Shown piece after piece: positions 1 to 7,686 of a DNA stretch of 64,000 nt (the stretch's first letter is position 1; the number at the start of each line of letters is the position of its first letter). The stretch is from NCBI RefSeq assembly GCF_018263855.1, contig NZ_CP073318.1, positions 10,354,001 through 10,418,000 of the forward strand, in the 5' to 3' direction. The notes under the pieces were generated by a model that made no database searches, had not been told where the DNA came from, and saw only the letters and a list, made by a program, of their open reading frames with translations. A program made the position numbers and the translations under genes. This DNA is from Kutzneria sp. CA-103260 (GTDB lineage: Bacteria; Actinomycetota; Actinomycetes; Mycobacteriales; Pseudonocardiaceae).

Positions 1-312
1 GCCGCTCGCGGCTACGCCGACAAGACCGGCCGCCGGGTGTCCATCGAGTACGCCCTCATCCGCGACGTGAACGACCAGGGCTGGCGCGCCGACATGCTCG
101 GCAAGAAGCTGCACAAGCACCTGGGCCAGTACGCGCACGTCAACCTGATCCCGCTCAACCCCACCCCGGGTTCGAAGTGGGACGCCTCCCCGAAGCCCGT
201 GCAGGACGAGTTCGTGCAGCGGGTCAAGGATCAGGGCGTGGAGTGCACCGTGCGCGACACCCGTGGCCAGGAGATTGCCGCCGCCTGCGGCCAACTCGCC
301 GCCGAGGGTTGA
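1..312 (+). CDS. rlmN: RlmN 23S rRNA/tRNA A2 methyltransferase, 3' fragment
   Basis: The window opens inside this gene; 103 codons in frame 1 remain, closed by TGA at 310-312. RlmN is a radical-SAM enzyme that methylates C2 of A2503 in 23S rRNA and A37 in some tRNAs. The fragment carries the family's C-terminal signatures: SIEYALIRDVND, NLIPLNPTPGS and, near the end, RGQEIAAACGQL, whose Cys matches the conserved C-terminal Cys that forms the covalent RNA adduct. The radical-SAM CxxxCxxC motif lies upstream of the window and cannot be seen. The gene converges on the AbiE-like pair with only 16 bases between stops. Confidence 0.93.
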   Translation, partial: AARGYADKTGRRVSIEYALIRDVNDQGWRADMLGKKLHKHLGQYAHVNLIPLNPTPGSKWDASPKPVQDEFVQRVKDQGVECTVRDTRGQEIAAACGQLAAEG

Positions 313-328
313 GGTTCTGAGGCGGCGA

Positions 329-1090
329 TTACCGCAGACTGGCGAGTAGCAGTTCCCCGACGAGAGCGACGGTGTCGGACGCAGTGTCGGCGCCTGCCGG
401 GGTTGTTCGAACGAGGCGTAGCGTCCGGCTGGCGTTGTCGACGAACCAGGCCTGGACGTGCAGGGCGGCGTCATGCCTCAACTGACTGTCGGAAAATGCC
501 AACTGCCTGCGAATCGCGGGACCGGTCTGTGGGTCGAGAGCGAGCCGGATGATGTCGAGGATATCCGTGGCTTCCTTGGTTTTCGAGCGGTTCGGCAATG
601 CTTGGAGCTTCGTGGCTATGAGTGGCCCCGGTTCGGCCACCTTGACGGAGTGTTCGAAGGCCGTTCCACCCGCGGCGGCGCGGATCTGGAGTGGTGTCGC
701 TGTCCTGAGAGCCCAGTCGTGAGCGAGAGCGTAGAGCCGGTCCGTAGGATCCTCCGACAGCTCGGCGAGTTCCCGTTCGCTGATCTCGAGAACGTCGATT
801 CGGACTTCGCCGGACTCAGTGGTGATCATTGCCCCGGCACCGTCGATCGCAGTCGCGCCGCTGGCGAGTAGGACCTCCAACTGGCCTCGTTCGCCATCTG
901 CGCGTCGGTTCACGGTGTCGACGTCAGTGGTGACGCGGTGGGCGGCCGTGCCGAGGCGAGAGAGCACAGCCAGGCCGCCGACGAGCGTGACGGGTCGGCC
1001 CAACCGATACTCGACCTCGGGAATCGCTTGCAGAAGCGCGAGTGTGACCTGTCCGAACAGGTCAACCCGTGTGGGCGGATCACCAGACAC
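329..1090 (-). CDS. AbiEii-like nucleotidyltransferase (putative type IV toxin)
   Basis: This 253-residue protein resembles the AbiEii/AbiGii toxin family of minimal nucleotidyltransferases, the toxin half of AbiE type IV toxin-antitoxin and phage-abortive systems. Seen: a GGLAVLSRLG strand-loop followed by TTDVD (GG...DxD, the nucleotide/metal site) in the first quarter, and later IATKLQALPNRSK with downstream acidic residues (TKEATDILDIIR), matching the family's K-x(2)-A...R...D..D region. The GTG start at 1090 lies 11 bases inside the upstream antitoxin-like gene, so the two are translationally coupled. It could instead be a housekeeping nucleotidyltransferase, but the partner gene argues for AbiE. 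Toxicity is inferred, not shown. Confidence 0.72.
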   Translation of the reverse strand: MSGDPPTRVDLFGQVTLALLQAIPEVEYRLGRPVTLVGGLAVLSRLGTAAHRVTTDVDTVNRRADGERGQLEVLLASGATAIDGAGAMITTESGEVRIDVLEISERELAELSEDPTDRLYALAHDWALRTATPLQIRAAAGGTAFEHSVKVAEPGPLIATKLQALPNRSKTKEATDILDIIRLALDPQTGPAIRRQLAFSDSQLRHDAALHVQAWFVDNASRTLRLVRTTPAGADTASDTVALVGELLLASLR

Positions 1091-2150
1091 GGGTCACGTC
1101 CGCAGGTGGCGTCCAGCCGTCCAGAATCTCGCGGCCACGGCCAGGGTCGGCTGCCAGGTCGAGCGCGACGAACAGCGGATGAGCCAGCGGCCAGCGTGTC
1201 GCGGCGTCTCGGGCTGGCCGGCGGGTTGCGCACACCTGGCGTACCGGTGCTATGTGCAGGGTCGCGCCGCGGGCCGCTTCCGATGTGGGAACGCCGAGCA
1301 TGGTCGCGGCTCTATGAGCTATCGCCTCGTCCGGGACGTAGAAGTCCGGCGGATAGTCGGCGCGGACTCCCGCCGGTGCGCCGTAGGCGGCTGCGGCCAG
1401 CGTGTCGGTGAGCGCCCAGCCGCTGCTGCCAACCACGTCGTCCCAGGCCGTGCGTAGGACTCCGGTGATCGCCGGATCATGGAGCAGGTCAATTCTGCTG
1501 ACTGCGATCGTGGCCGGCCGCCACGCATCGGCCGTTTCCCAGAACAAATCGGGTACGACCGGGAGATGTCGATCGTCGACCAGTTGCGCGTTCTGCAATG
1601 CGGAGACCGCGGCGGAGATGCTGCTCGGAGACCGACTGAGCTCGCGGGCGAGTCCGCGAATCGAGGCAGGTCGGTCGGGAACAAGCAGTAGGGACGCTGC
1701 GACCTCAAGCGTCACCTTGCCGGCGAACACTCGCGAGGGTCGCATGGGCTGAGACGTCGCGGGCACCTTGGTGTCGATGTGCACACCCGGGCTGGACAGA
1801 CGTAGATGCCCACGCAGGTCGAGCCAGCCCCAGCCGCTGTCGGTCAAGAGCTGCCGAGCGCCGGAGACAACCCGGTCGGCGATGACCAGGCATGCTGGGC
1901 CGTGGTCTGATGAGGCAACCGGCGGTGTGCGAAGCCATTTGGCCACGATCTCCGGCGTGGCGGTCGCGACGACCTTGATGTTCACGGCCAGCGGTGTTCC
2001 GTGAACATCAAGCACCAGGTCGGCTTGAGGATCGGATGCCGCTGGCGGTGTGGCATTGATGCCTACTGCCGCAAACGCCACTATGGCGGCGTCCAGCGCG
2101 GTTCGCGGATCGGTGGGCACAGCCCGATGGTCGTAAATGTTCGGTGTCAT
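1080..2150 (-). CDS. AbiEi-like winged-helix antitoxin/repressor
   Basis: This protein of about 356 residues has two visible parts. The N-terminal half has the look of AbiEi-type restriction-endonuclease-like domains, with a phrase near GWGWLDLRGHLRL that matches their typical 'flD..GN' block. A winged-helix segment follows (SIRGLARELSRSPSSISAA, then ALQNAQLVDD). AbiEi proteins neutralise AbiEii and repress their own promoter by binding inverted repeats. The start is uncertain: ATG at 2150 is chosen, and GTG at 2165 is also in frame but lies inside the operator palindrome. No good Shine-Dalgarno precedes either. It overlaps the toxin-like gene by 11 bases. Confidence 0.68.
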   Translation of the reverse strand: MTPNIYDHRAVPTDPRTALDAAIVAFAAVGINATPPAASDPQADLVLDVHGTPLAVNIKVVATATPEIVAKWLRTPPVASSDHGPACLVIADRVVSGARQLLTDSGWGWLDLRGHLRLSSPGVHIDTKVPATSQPMRPSRVFAGKVTLEVAASLLLVPDRPASIRGLARELSRSPSSISAAVSALQNAQLVDDRHLPVVPDLFWETADAWRPATIAVSRIDLLHDPAITGVLRTAWDDVVGSSGWALTDTLAAAAYGAPAGVRADYPPDFYVPDEAIAHRAATMLGVPTSEAARGATLHIAPVRQVCATRRPARDAATRWPLAHPLFVALDLAADPGRGREILDGWTPPADVTRVW

Positions 2151-2180
2151 GTCAATACCGAACACCGAACATCTTCGGTG
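2137..2180. promoter_or_regulatory. Triple TTCGGTG operator of the AbiE-like unit
   Basis: ATGTTCGGTGT (2137-2147) is inverted as ACACCGAACAT (2162-2172), a perfect 11-bp repeat with a 14-bp spacer. The right arm is also half of a tighter palindrome, CACCGAA (2163-2169), catc, TTCGGTG (2174-2180). There are thus three TTCGGTG half-sites in alternating orientation across the start of the abiEi-like gene. AbiEi autorepression through inverted repeats is established; assigning this site to it is inference. Confidence 0.7.
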
Positions 2181-2313
2181 TCATGTCGGCGGGGATGGGG
2201 TCACATGATGCTCTGACCTGCGTGAACTGGTTCGGCAAGTGCCGTGTCCGCTGCCGGAGGAGAGACACTCGCCGGCTATCCCAGCGTGATGGTGCTGGAT
2301 CCCTGGAGCACAA

Positions 2314-2347
2314 GGACATGAGCCGCATCTGAGTACGGCTCATGTCC
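2314..2347. terminator. Hairpin terminator after carbonic anhydrase
   Basis: A perfect 12-bp inverted repeat, GGACATGAGCCG (2314-2325) and CGGCTCATGTCC (2336-2347), with a 10-base loop, lies 12 bases past the stop of the minus-strand carbonic anhydrase. There is no clear U-tract, as is usual in actinomycetes. Confidence 0.65.
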
Positions 2348-2359
2348 GAAGTGGACAGC

Positions 2360-2848
2360 TCAGACGACCTCGGTGAGCCGGCCGGTGGCGACGTCGAAGA
2401 CGAAGCCGCGGACCTGGTCGGTGTGGGGGACGAAGGGGCTGGCCTTGATGCGGGCGACGGACTGGCGGACGTCGGCGTCGAGGTCGGGGAAGGCCTCAGC
2501 TGCCCAGGTGGGCTTGATGCCGGTCTCGGTCTGGATGCCGGCCCTGAACTCGTCGTCGGTGAAGGTGAGCATGCCGCAGTCGGTGTGGTGGATGAGGATG
2601 ATCTCCCGGGTGCCGAGCAGGCGCTGGCTGATGGCCAGGGAGCGGATCTCGTCCTCGGTGACGACGCCGCCGGCGTTGCGGATGACGTGCGCCTCGCCCT
2701 CGGCCAGGCCGAGCAGGGCGTAGACGTTGAGCCGGGCGTCCATGCAGGCGACGACGGCGATGTGCTTGGCCGGCGGCAGGGGCAGTGGCCCGGTGAAGGT
2801 TGAGGCGTAGGCGGCGTTGTTGGCGAGCAGTTCATCGGTGACGGACAT
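2360..2848 (-). CDS. Beta-carbonic anhydrase (Rv1284-type)
   Basis: A 162-residue zinc enzyme interconverting CO2 and bicarbonate. CMDARL provides the first Cys zinc ligand and the Asp-Arg dyad; HHTDCG supplies the His and second Cys ligands. The length and phrases such as EGEAHVIRNAG, RSLAISQRLLGTREI and GFVFDVATG closely resemble the short M. tuberculosis enzyme Rv1284 as I recall it. ATG at 2848 is preferred over an upstream in-frame start at 2902 because AAAGGA precedes it by about 10 bases and family members begin with this TDELLANN-like N-terminus. It is probably monocistronic, with hairpins on both sides. Confidence 0.93.
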   Translation of the reverse strand: MSVTDELLANNAAYASTFTGPLPLPPAKHIAVVACMDARLNVYALLGLAEGEAHVIRNAGGVVTEDEIRSLAISQRLLGTREIILIHHTDCGMLTFTDDEFRAGIQTETGIKPTWAAEAFPDLDADVRQSVARIKASPFVPHTDQVRGFVFDVATGRLTEVV

Positions 2849-2888
2849 ACCTGTGGTCCTTTGCTCGAAAAGGAGACAGAGACACACG

Positions 2889-2922
2889 TAGGCCGCGCCC
2901 ACGACAGGTGGGGCGCGGCCTA
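2889..2922. terminator. Hairpin between DUF2631 gene and carbonic anhydrase
   Basis: TAGGCCGCGCCC (2889-2900) and GGGCGCGGCCTA (2911-2922) form a perfect 12-bp stem with a 10-base loop. It lies downstream of the minus-strand DUF2631 gene and 40 bases before the carbonic anhydrase start, so it is most simply a terminator for the former. I see nothing else in 2923-3055. Confidence 0.55.
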
Positions 2923-3055
2923 GTGACAGGCTTCGTCGAACAGACGGACGCGCCGGGTGGGCCAGAAGGCCTCAAACGACGTCACGCCCATCGCGTCAGT
3001 GAACTGAACCAATCAGCGCATGCGCAAGCACGCATCCGCCCATCCCAAGGGATGG

Positions 3056-3316
3056 TCAGCGACGCCAGGCGGTGCGGCTGCGGATGCGGTCGACGATGAG
3101 CGCGATCACGATCACCGCGGCGGTGGCGATGAGGTAGATGTCCTCGATGTGCCCGCGGTGGTTGCCGATCAGCATCAGCAGCATGGCCACGGCGGTCAGC
3201 CAGCCGGCGATCCGGATGCCCTTGGGGAAGGTGCCGTGCCAGCCCCACTCCACCGACGGCTCGTCGTGCGGGTCGACGACGCTCCCCGGACGCTTCTCCA
3301 ACTCCGAAGACGCCAC
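3056..3316 (-). CDS. DUF2631 membrane protein
   Basis: An 86-residue actinobacterial protein of unknown function. A polar N-terminal half carrying the family phrase DEPSVEWGWHG is followed by two predicted transmembrane helices (about residues 48-62 and 67-82) separated by NHRGHIEDIY, and a basic C-terminus. GTG at 3316 is chosen because AGGAG sits 5 bases upstream; an in-frame ATG at 3355 would add 13 residues without a better ribosome site. Genes of this family commonly sit next to dxr in actinomycetes, as here. Confidence 0.82.
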   Translation of the reverse strand: MASSELEKRPGSVVDPHDEPSVEWGWHGTFPKGIRIAGWLTAVAMLLMLIGNHRGHIEDIYLIATAAVIVIALIVDRIRSRTAWRR

Positions 3317-3421
3317 GATCGCTCCTGGTCTGACGAGGGTCCGAACGCCCTCCATGGTCGCATACGGGGGTGACGGCGCGCCCAGGCGGGTGGCCCGCCG
3401 GGCACGCCGTCCGGCGAGGGA

Positions 3422-3688
3422 CTAGGAGCGCGACCGGTTGCCGCGCAGCAGTCGGAACACGCCCAGCACGATGACCGCGCCGAGGATGGCCAGCAGCCAG
3501 GTGCGCAGGTCGAAGAAGCCGCCGAGGTTGACGTTGAACAGGGTCCGGCCGATGAAGCCGCCGAGGAAGCCGCCGACGATGCCGAGCACCGCGGTCAGGA
3601 TGATGCCGCCGCCGTCGCGGCCGGGCATGATCGCCTTGGCGATGATGCCGACGATCAGGCCGAGCACGATCCACGCGATGATGCCCAC
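3422..3688 (-). CDS. GlsB/YeaQ/YmgE family membrane protein
   Basis: An 88-residue, very hydrophobic protein of the transglycosylase-associated (GlsB/YeaQ/YmgE) family, often stress-induced and of unknown mechanism. Three transmembrane segments are visible: residues 3-20, 28-48 around the glycine-rich GIVGGFLGGFIG, and 62-80, followed by the basic tail RLLRGNRSRS. The GRDGGG loop after the first helix is typical. It is divergent from dxr across a 141-base promoter region in which I see no distinct operator. Confidence 0.85.
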   Translation of the reverse strand: MGIIAWIVLGLIVGIIAKAIMPGRDGGGIILTAVLGIVGGFLGGFIGRTLFNVNLGGFFDLRTWLLAILGAVIVLGVFRLLRGNRSRS

Positions 3689-3829
3689 AGGGTCACGCTC
3701 CTTTACTCACGGCCGGTCTGTCCGGTCCGTACGCCACACAGATGTACCCCGGCGGACGATCATCACGCACCTTTTACCAACTCGTTATCATCCGACTGTG
3801 CTGTTCCCGACCGCCCGGAATCGGCGAGA

Positions 3830-5062
3830 ATGGTCGTGATGGACACCGCGAACCCGCGGGTGCTCGTGCTCGGCTCGACCGGCTCGATCGGCACCCAGGC
3901 CCTTGACGTCATCGCCGCCAACCGAGACCGCTTCCACCTGGCCGGCATCTCCGCCGGCGGCTCCGACCCGACCCTGCTGGCCCGCCAGGCCCTCGACCAC
4001 GGCGTCGAGGCGGTCGCGGTGACCAGGGCGACGGCGGTGGAGGACGTGCAGCTCGCCCTGTACGCCGAGGCCCAGCGCCGCGGCTACGACAAGGGCGAGT
4101 TCCGGCTGCCCCGCCTGCTGGCCGGCCCGCAGTCCAACGAGGAGCTGATCGACTCCACACCGGTCGACGTCGTGCTCAACGGCCTGCCCGGCTCGCAGGG
4201 CCTGCAGCCCTCGCTCAAGGCCCTGGCCACCGGCGCCCGGCTGGCCCTGGCCAACAAGGAGTCGCTGATCGCCGGCGGCGCGCTGGTGCTCAAGGCGGCC
4301 AAGCCGGGCCAGTTGGTGCCGGTGGACTCCGAGCATTCGGCGCTGGCCCAGTGCCTGCGCGGCGGCTCCGAACAGGAGGTCGCCCGCCTGGTGCTGACGG
4401 CCTCCGGCGGCCCGTTCCGCGGCCGCAAGCGCGCCGACCTCGCCGACGTGACGGTCGAGAAGGCGATGGCCCACCCGACCTGGGCGATGGGCCCGGTGAT
4501 CACCATCAACTCGGCCACCCTGATCAACAAGGGCCTGGAGCTGATCGAGGCCCACCTGCTGTTCGACGTGCCCTACGACCGCATCGACGTGGTCGTGCAC
4601 CCCCAGTCGATCATCCACTCCATGGTCACCTTCGTGGACGGCTCGACGCTGGCCCAGGCCTCCCCGCCGGACATGCGGCTGCCGATCTCGCTGGCCCTGG
4701 GCTGGCCGGCCCGGGTCGCCGGCGCGGCCAAGGCCTGCGACTGGTCCAGCCCGGCCAGTTGGACCTTCGAGCCGCTGGACAACGAGACGTTCCCGGCGGT
4801 GGAGCTGGCCCGTTCGGCCGGTCGGACCGGCGGCTGCCTGCCGGCGATCTACAACGCGGCCAACGAGGAGTCGGTGGCCGCCTTCCTGGCGGGCAACGCT
4901 GCCTTCACTTCCATCGTGGACACTGTTGACCGGGTGCTCACCGAAGCCGACCAGTGGCGCGGGGAACCCGCCGATGTGGCCGAGGTGCTGGCTGCCGAGG
5001 ACTGGGCCCGCGCGCGAGCGCGCGAGCTGGTCGCGCGGCCGGTCGGTTCGGGAAGGGACTAG
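3830..5062 (+). CDS. dxr: 1-deoxy-D-xylulose 5-phosphate reductoisomerase
   Basis: Dxr converts DXP to 2-C-methyl-D-erythritol 4-phosphate with NADPH and a divalent metal, the committed step of the MEP isoprenoid pathway. Seen over 410 residues: LGSTGSIGTQALDVI (NADPH fold), LANKESLIAGG, PVDSEHSAL (metal site), TASGGPFRG and HPTWAMG. The length is typical. ATG at 3830 is used; a second ATG at 3839 is possible. The gene ends 5 bases before rip1, and ispG, the penultimate MEP-pathway enzyme, follows rip1. Cytosolic. Confidence 0.97.
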   Translation: MVVMDTANPRVLVLGSTGSIGTQALDVIAANRDRFHLAGISAGGSDPTLLARQALDHGVEAVAVTRATAVEDVQLALYAEAQRRGYDKGEFRLPRLLAGPQSNEELIDSTPVDVVLNGLPGSQGLQPSLKALATGARLALANKESLIAGGALVLKAAKPGQLVPVDSEHSALAQCLRGGSEQEVARLVLTASGGPFRGRKRADLADVTVEKAMAHPTWAMGPVITINSATLINKGLELIEAHLLFDVPYDRIDVVVHPQSIIHSMVTFVDGSTLAQASPPDMRLPISLALGWPARVAGAAKACDWSSPASWTFEPLDNETFPAVELARSAGRTGGCLPAIYNAANEESVAAFLAGNAAFTSIVDTVDRVLTEADQWRGEPADVAEVLAAEDWARARARELVARPVGSGRD

Positions 5063-5067
5063 ATAAG

Positions 5068-6285
5068 GTGCTGTACGTCCTGGGTGTGGTGCTGTTCGCG
5101 CTGGGCATCGGCATCTCCGTCGCCCTGCACGAGTTCGGCCATCTGCTGACGGCCAAGGCCTTCGGCATGAAGGTGACCCGGTACTTCATCGGCTTCGGCC
5201 CGAAGATCTGGTCGTTCAAACGCGGCGAGACCGAGTACGGCTTCAAGGTCATCCCGGCCGGCGGCTTCTGCGAGATCGTCGGCATGACCGCGCTGGACGA
5301 GGTCGCGCCGGAGGACGCGCCGCGCGCCTTCTACCGGCAGAAGACCTGGAAGCGGGTCATCGTGCTGGCCGCCGGCTCGATCACGCACTTCATGATCGGC
5401 CTGATCGTGCTGTACGTGGCGGCGGTCACGCTGGGCCTGCCCAACACCCAGAACCTGCCGATCGTCGGCCAGATCAGCCAGTGCGCGCAGGCCACCCAGG
5501 ATCCGGCCACCGGCAACTACAGCCCCTGCACGGCGAGCGACCCGGCCCCGGCCAAGGCCGCCGGCCTGCAGCCCGGCGACCAGATCCTGTCGGTCGCCGG
5601 CAAGGCCACGCCGACCTACAACGACATGGTGAACGTCACCCGTGACGCCAAGGGCCCGACGCCCTTCGTGGTCGACCGGGGCGGCCAGCAGCTGACGCTG
5701 TCCGTGGACGTGGCCACCGTGCAGCGCATCCTGGACCCGACCAAGCCGCTGGGCGCCAACGACCCGACCGGGCCGGTGGGCGCGATCGGCATGTCGCCGT
5801 CCAGCACCATCACCTACGGCGCGATCGCCGCCTTCGGCGCGACCGGGGAGTTCACCGGGCAGCTGTTCGGCAACGTGTGGGAGGGCCTCAAGGCGCTGCC
5901 CACGAAGATCCCGGCGCTGATCAACGCCATCGGCGGCGGCCAGCGCGACCCGAACGCCCCGGTCAGCGTGGTCGGCGCCAGCCTGATCGGCGGCCAGGCG
6001 GCCGATCTCGGGCTGTGGTGGTTCTTCGTGATCCTGTTGGCCAACCTGAACTTCTTCGTCGGCGTGTTCAACCTGCTGCCGCTGCTGCCGCTGGACGGCG
6101 GGCACATCGCGGTCAACCTGTACGAGCGGGTGCGGGACGCGGTGCGCAAGTGGCGGGGCAAGCCGGCCGGCGCCCCGGTCGACTACATGAAGTTGCTGCC
6201 GCTGACCTATCTGCTGGTGCTGGTGGGTGGCGCGTACACCCTGTTGGCCATCACCGCGGACATTGTGAATCCGATTCATCTGTAA
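5068..6285 (+). CDS. rip1: Site-2 intramembrane metalloprotease Rip1/RseP
   Basis: A 405-residue membrane zinc protease that cleaves anti-sigma factors and other membrane substrates within the bilayer. Visible in order: an N-terminal transmembrane helix with HEFGH (zinc ligands and catalytic Glu), a second helix near residues 100-120, a PDZ domain (AAGLQPGDQILSVAGKATPTYND), and a C-terminal helix with LLPLLPLDGGH (third ligand, Asp of NxxPxxxLDG type). GTG at 5068 gives the normal family length and a GAAGGG ribosome site; the frame stays open upstream, but that part overlaps dxr. The gap of 5 bases suggests an operon with dxr. Confidence 0.95.
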   Translation: MLYVLGVVLFALGIGISVALHEFGHLLTAKAFGMKVTRYFIGFGPKIWSFKRGETEYGFKVIPAGGFCEIVGMTALDEVAPEDAPRAFYRQKTWKRVIVLAAGSITHFMIGLIVLYVAAVTLGLPNTQNLPIVGQISQCAQATQDPATGNYSPCTASDPAPAKAAGLQPGDQILSVAGKATPTYNDMVNVTRDAKGPTPFVVDRGGQQLTLSVDVATVQRILDPTKPLGANDPTGPVGAIGMSPSSTITYGAIAAFGATGEFTGQLFGNVWEGLKALPTKIPALINAIGGGQRDPNAPVSVVGASLIGGQAADLGLWWFFVILLANLNFFVGVFNLLPLLPLDGGHIAVNLYERVRDAVRKWRGKPAGAPVDYMKLLPLTYLLVLVGGAYTLLAITADIVNPIHL

Positions 6286-6304
6286 ACGCTGGGTCGAACT
6301 GGTG

Positions 6305-6334
6305 GTGACGCTACGTGTCCGTTCGTAGCGTCAC
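6305..6334. terminator. Hairpin between rip1 and ispG
   Basis: GTGACGCTACG (6305-6315) and CGTAGCGTCAC (6324-6334) form a perfect 11-bp stem with an 8-base loop, 20 bases after the rip1 stop. It probably ends or attenuates the dxr-rip1 transcript ahead of ispG. Confidence 0.6.
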
Positions 6335-6413
6335 GTAGCCGTGGTGCGCCTGCTGGACCGTTCAGACGGTAAGTTGTAGGCGTAGAAGGCCCCGTCGATC
6401 TGAATGGATCAGC

Positions 6414-7562
6414 ATGGTTGTCAGCCTTGGTATGCCTGCGACGCCTCCTCCCGTACTGAGCGAGCGGCGGCGGACCCGGCAGCTGCACGTCGGCTCGGTC
6501 GGCGTCGGCAGTGACTTCCCCGTCTCGGTCCAGTCCATGACCACCACGCTCACCGCCGACGTGAACGCCACCCTGCAGCAGATCGCGGAGCTGACCGCGG
6601 CCGGCTGCGACATCGTGCGGGTGGCGTGCCCGTCCCAGGACGACGCCGACGCGCTGCCGGCGATCGCGAAGAAGTCCTCGATCCCGGTCATCGCCGACAT
6701 CCACTTCCAGCCCAAGTACGTGTTCGCCGCGATCGAGGCCGGCTGCGCCGCGGTCCGGGTGAACCCGGGCAACATCAAGAAGTTCGACGACAAGGTCCGC
6801 GAGATCGCGCAGGCGGCCAAGGACCACGGCACGCCGATCCGCATCGGCGTCAACGCCGGCTCGCTGGACCCGCGGCTGCTGCAGAAGCACGGCAAGGCCA
6901 CCCCGGAGGCGCTGGTCGAGTCGGCGTTGTGGGAGGCGTCGCTGTTCGCCGAGCACGACTTCCACGACATCAAGATCTCGGTCAAGCACAACGACCCGGT
7001 GGTCATGGTGCGGGCCTACGAGCTGTTGGCCGAGTCCTGCGACTACCCGCTGCACCTGGGGGTGACCGAGGCCGGCCCGGCGTTCCAGGGCACGATCAAG
7101 TCCGCGGTGGCGTTCGGGGCGCTGCTGCGCCAGGGCATCGGCGACACCATCCGCGTGTCGCTGTCGGCGCCGCCGGTGGAGGAGATCAAGGTCGGCACGC
7201 AGATCCTGCAGTCGCTCAACCTGCGTCCCCGCAAGCTGGAGATCGTGTCCTGCCCGTCGTGCGGCCGCGCGCAGGTGGACGTCTACAAGCTGGCCGAGGA
7301 GGTCACCGCCGGTCTGGAGGGCATGGAGGTGCCGCTGCGGGTCGCGGTGATGGGGTGTGTGGTCAACGGTCCGGGGGAGGCCCGCGAGGCCGACCTGGGT
7401 GTGGCCTCGGGCAACGGCAAGGGGCAGATCTTCGTCAAGGGCCAGGTCGTCAAGACGGTGCCGGAGCACCAGATCGTGGAGACCCTGATCGAGGAGGCCA
7501 TGCGCATCGCCGAGGACATGGAGCCGGTGGACGGCGCGTCACCGGTCGTCACCGCATCCTGA
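6414..7562 (+). CDS. ispG: 4-hydroxy-3-methylbut-2-enyl-diphosphate synthase
   Basis: IspG (GcpE) is the [4Fe-4S] enzyme that reductively opens ME-cPP to HMBPP in the MEP pathway. The 382-residue protein has the TIM-barrel start VQSMTTTLTADVNAT, PVIADIHFQ and VRVNPGNI, and the C-terminal cluster ligands CPSCGR and GCVVNGPGEA (three Cys plus Glu). The start at 6414 lacks a strong ribosome site; ATG at 6432 is an alternative. Together with dxr it shows that this organism uses the MEP route. Confidence 0.96.
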   Translation: MVVSLGMPATPPPVLSERRRTRQLHVGSVGVGSDFPVSVQSMTTTLTADVNATLQQIAELTAAGCDIVRVACPSQDDADALPAIAKKSSIPVIADIHFQPKYVFAAIEAGCAAVRVNPGNIKKFDDKVREIAQAAKDHGTPIRIGVNAGSLDPRLLQKHGKATPEALVESALWEASLFAEHDFHDIKISVKHNDPVVMVRAYELLAESCDYPLHLGVTEAGPAFQGTIKSAVAFGALLRQGIGDTIRVSLSAPPVEEIKVGTQILQSLNLRPRKLEIVSCPSCGRAQVDVYKLAEEVTAGLEGMEVPLRVAVMGCVVNGPGEAREADLGVASGNGKGQIFVKGQVVKTVPEHQIVETLIEEAMRIAEDMEPVDGASPVVTAS

Positions 7563-7574
7563 GTTCGCTCGATC

Positions 7575-7606
7575 ACACGGGCGGCGCCGCAGGGCGTCGC
7601 CCGTGT
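7575..7606. terminator. Terminator hairpin after ispG
   Basis: ACACGGGCG (7575-7583) pairs with CGCCCGTGT (7598-7606), with inner GCG/CGC pairing further shortening the loop. It begins 13 bases past the ispG stop. Confidence 0.65.
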
Positions 7607-7686
7607 CGTCTGCCCCGGTGCCTAAGATCCGCTAAGTGGGTGCTCATGCGCGCAGGTTGCCTGCGTTATCTGGCAGGCTGGGAAGC

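Noticed and set aside
4954..5067. A longer rip1 starting inside dxr
   Set aside because: The added residues are Arg/Gly-rich, overlap dxr in another frame and precede a proper GTG with ribosome site and membrane helix.
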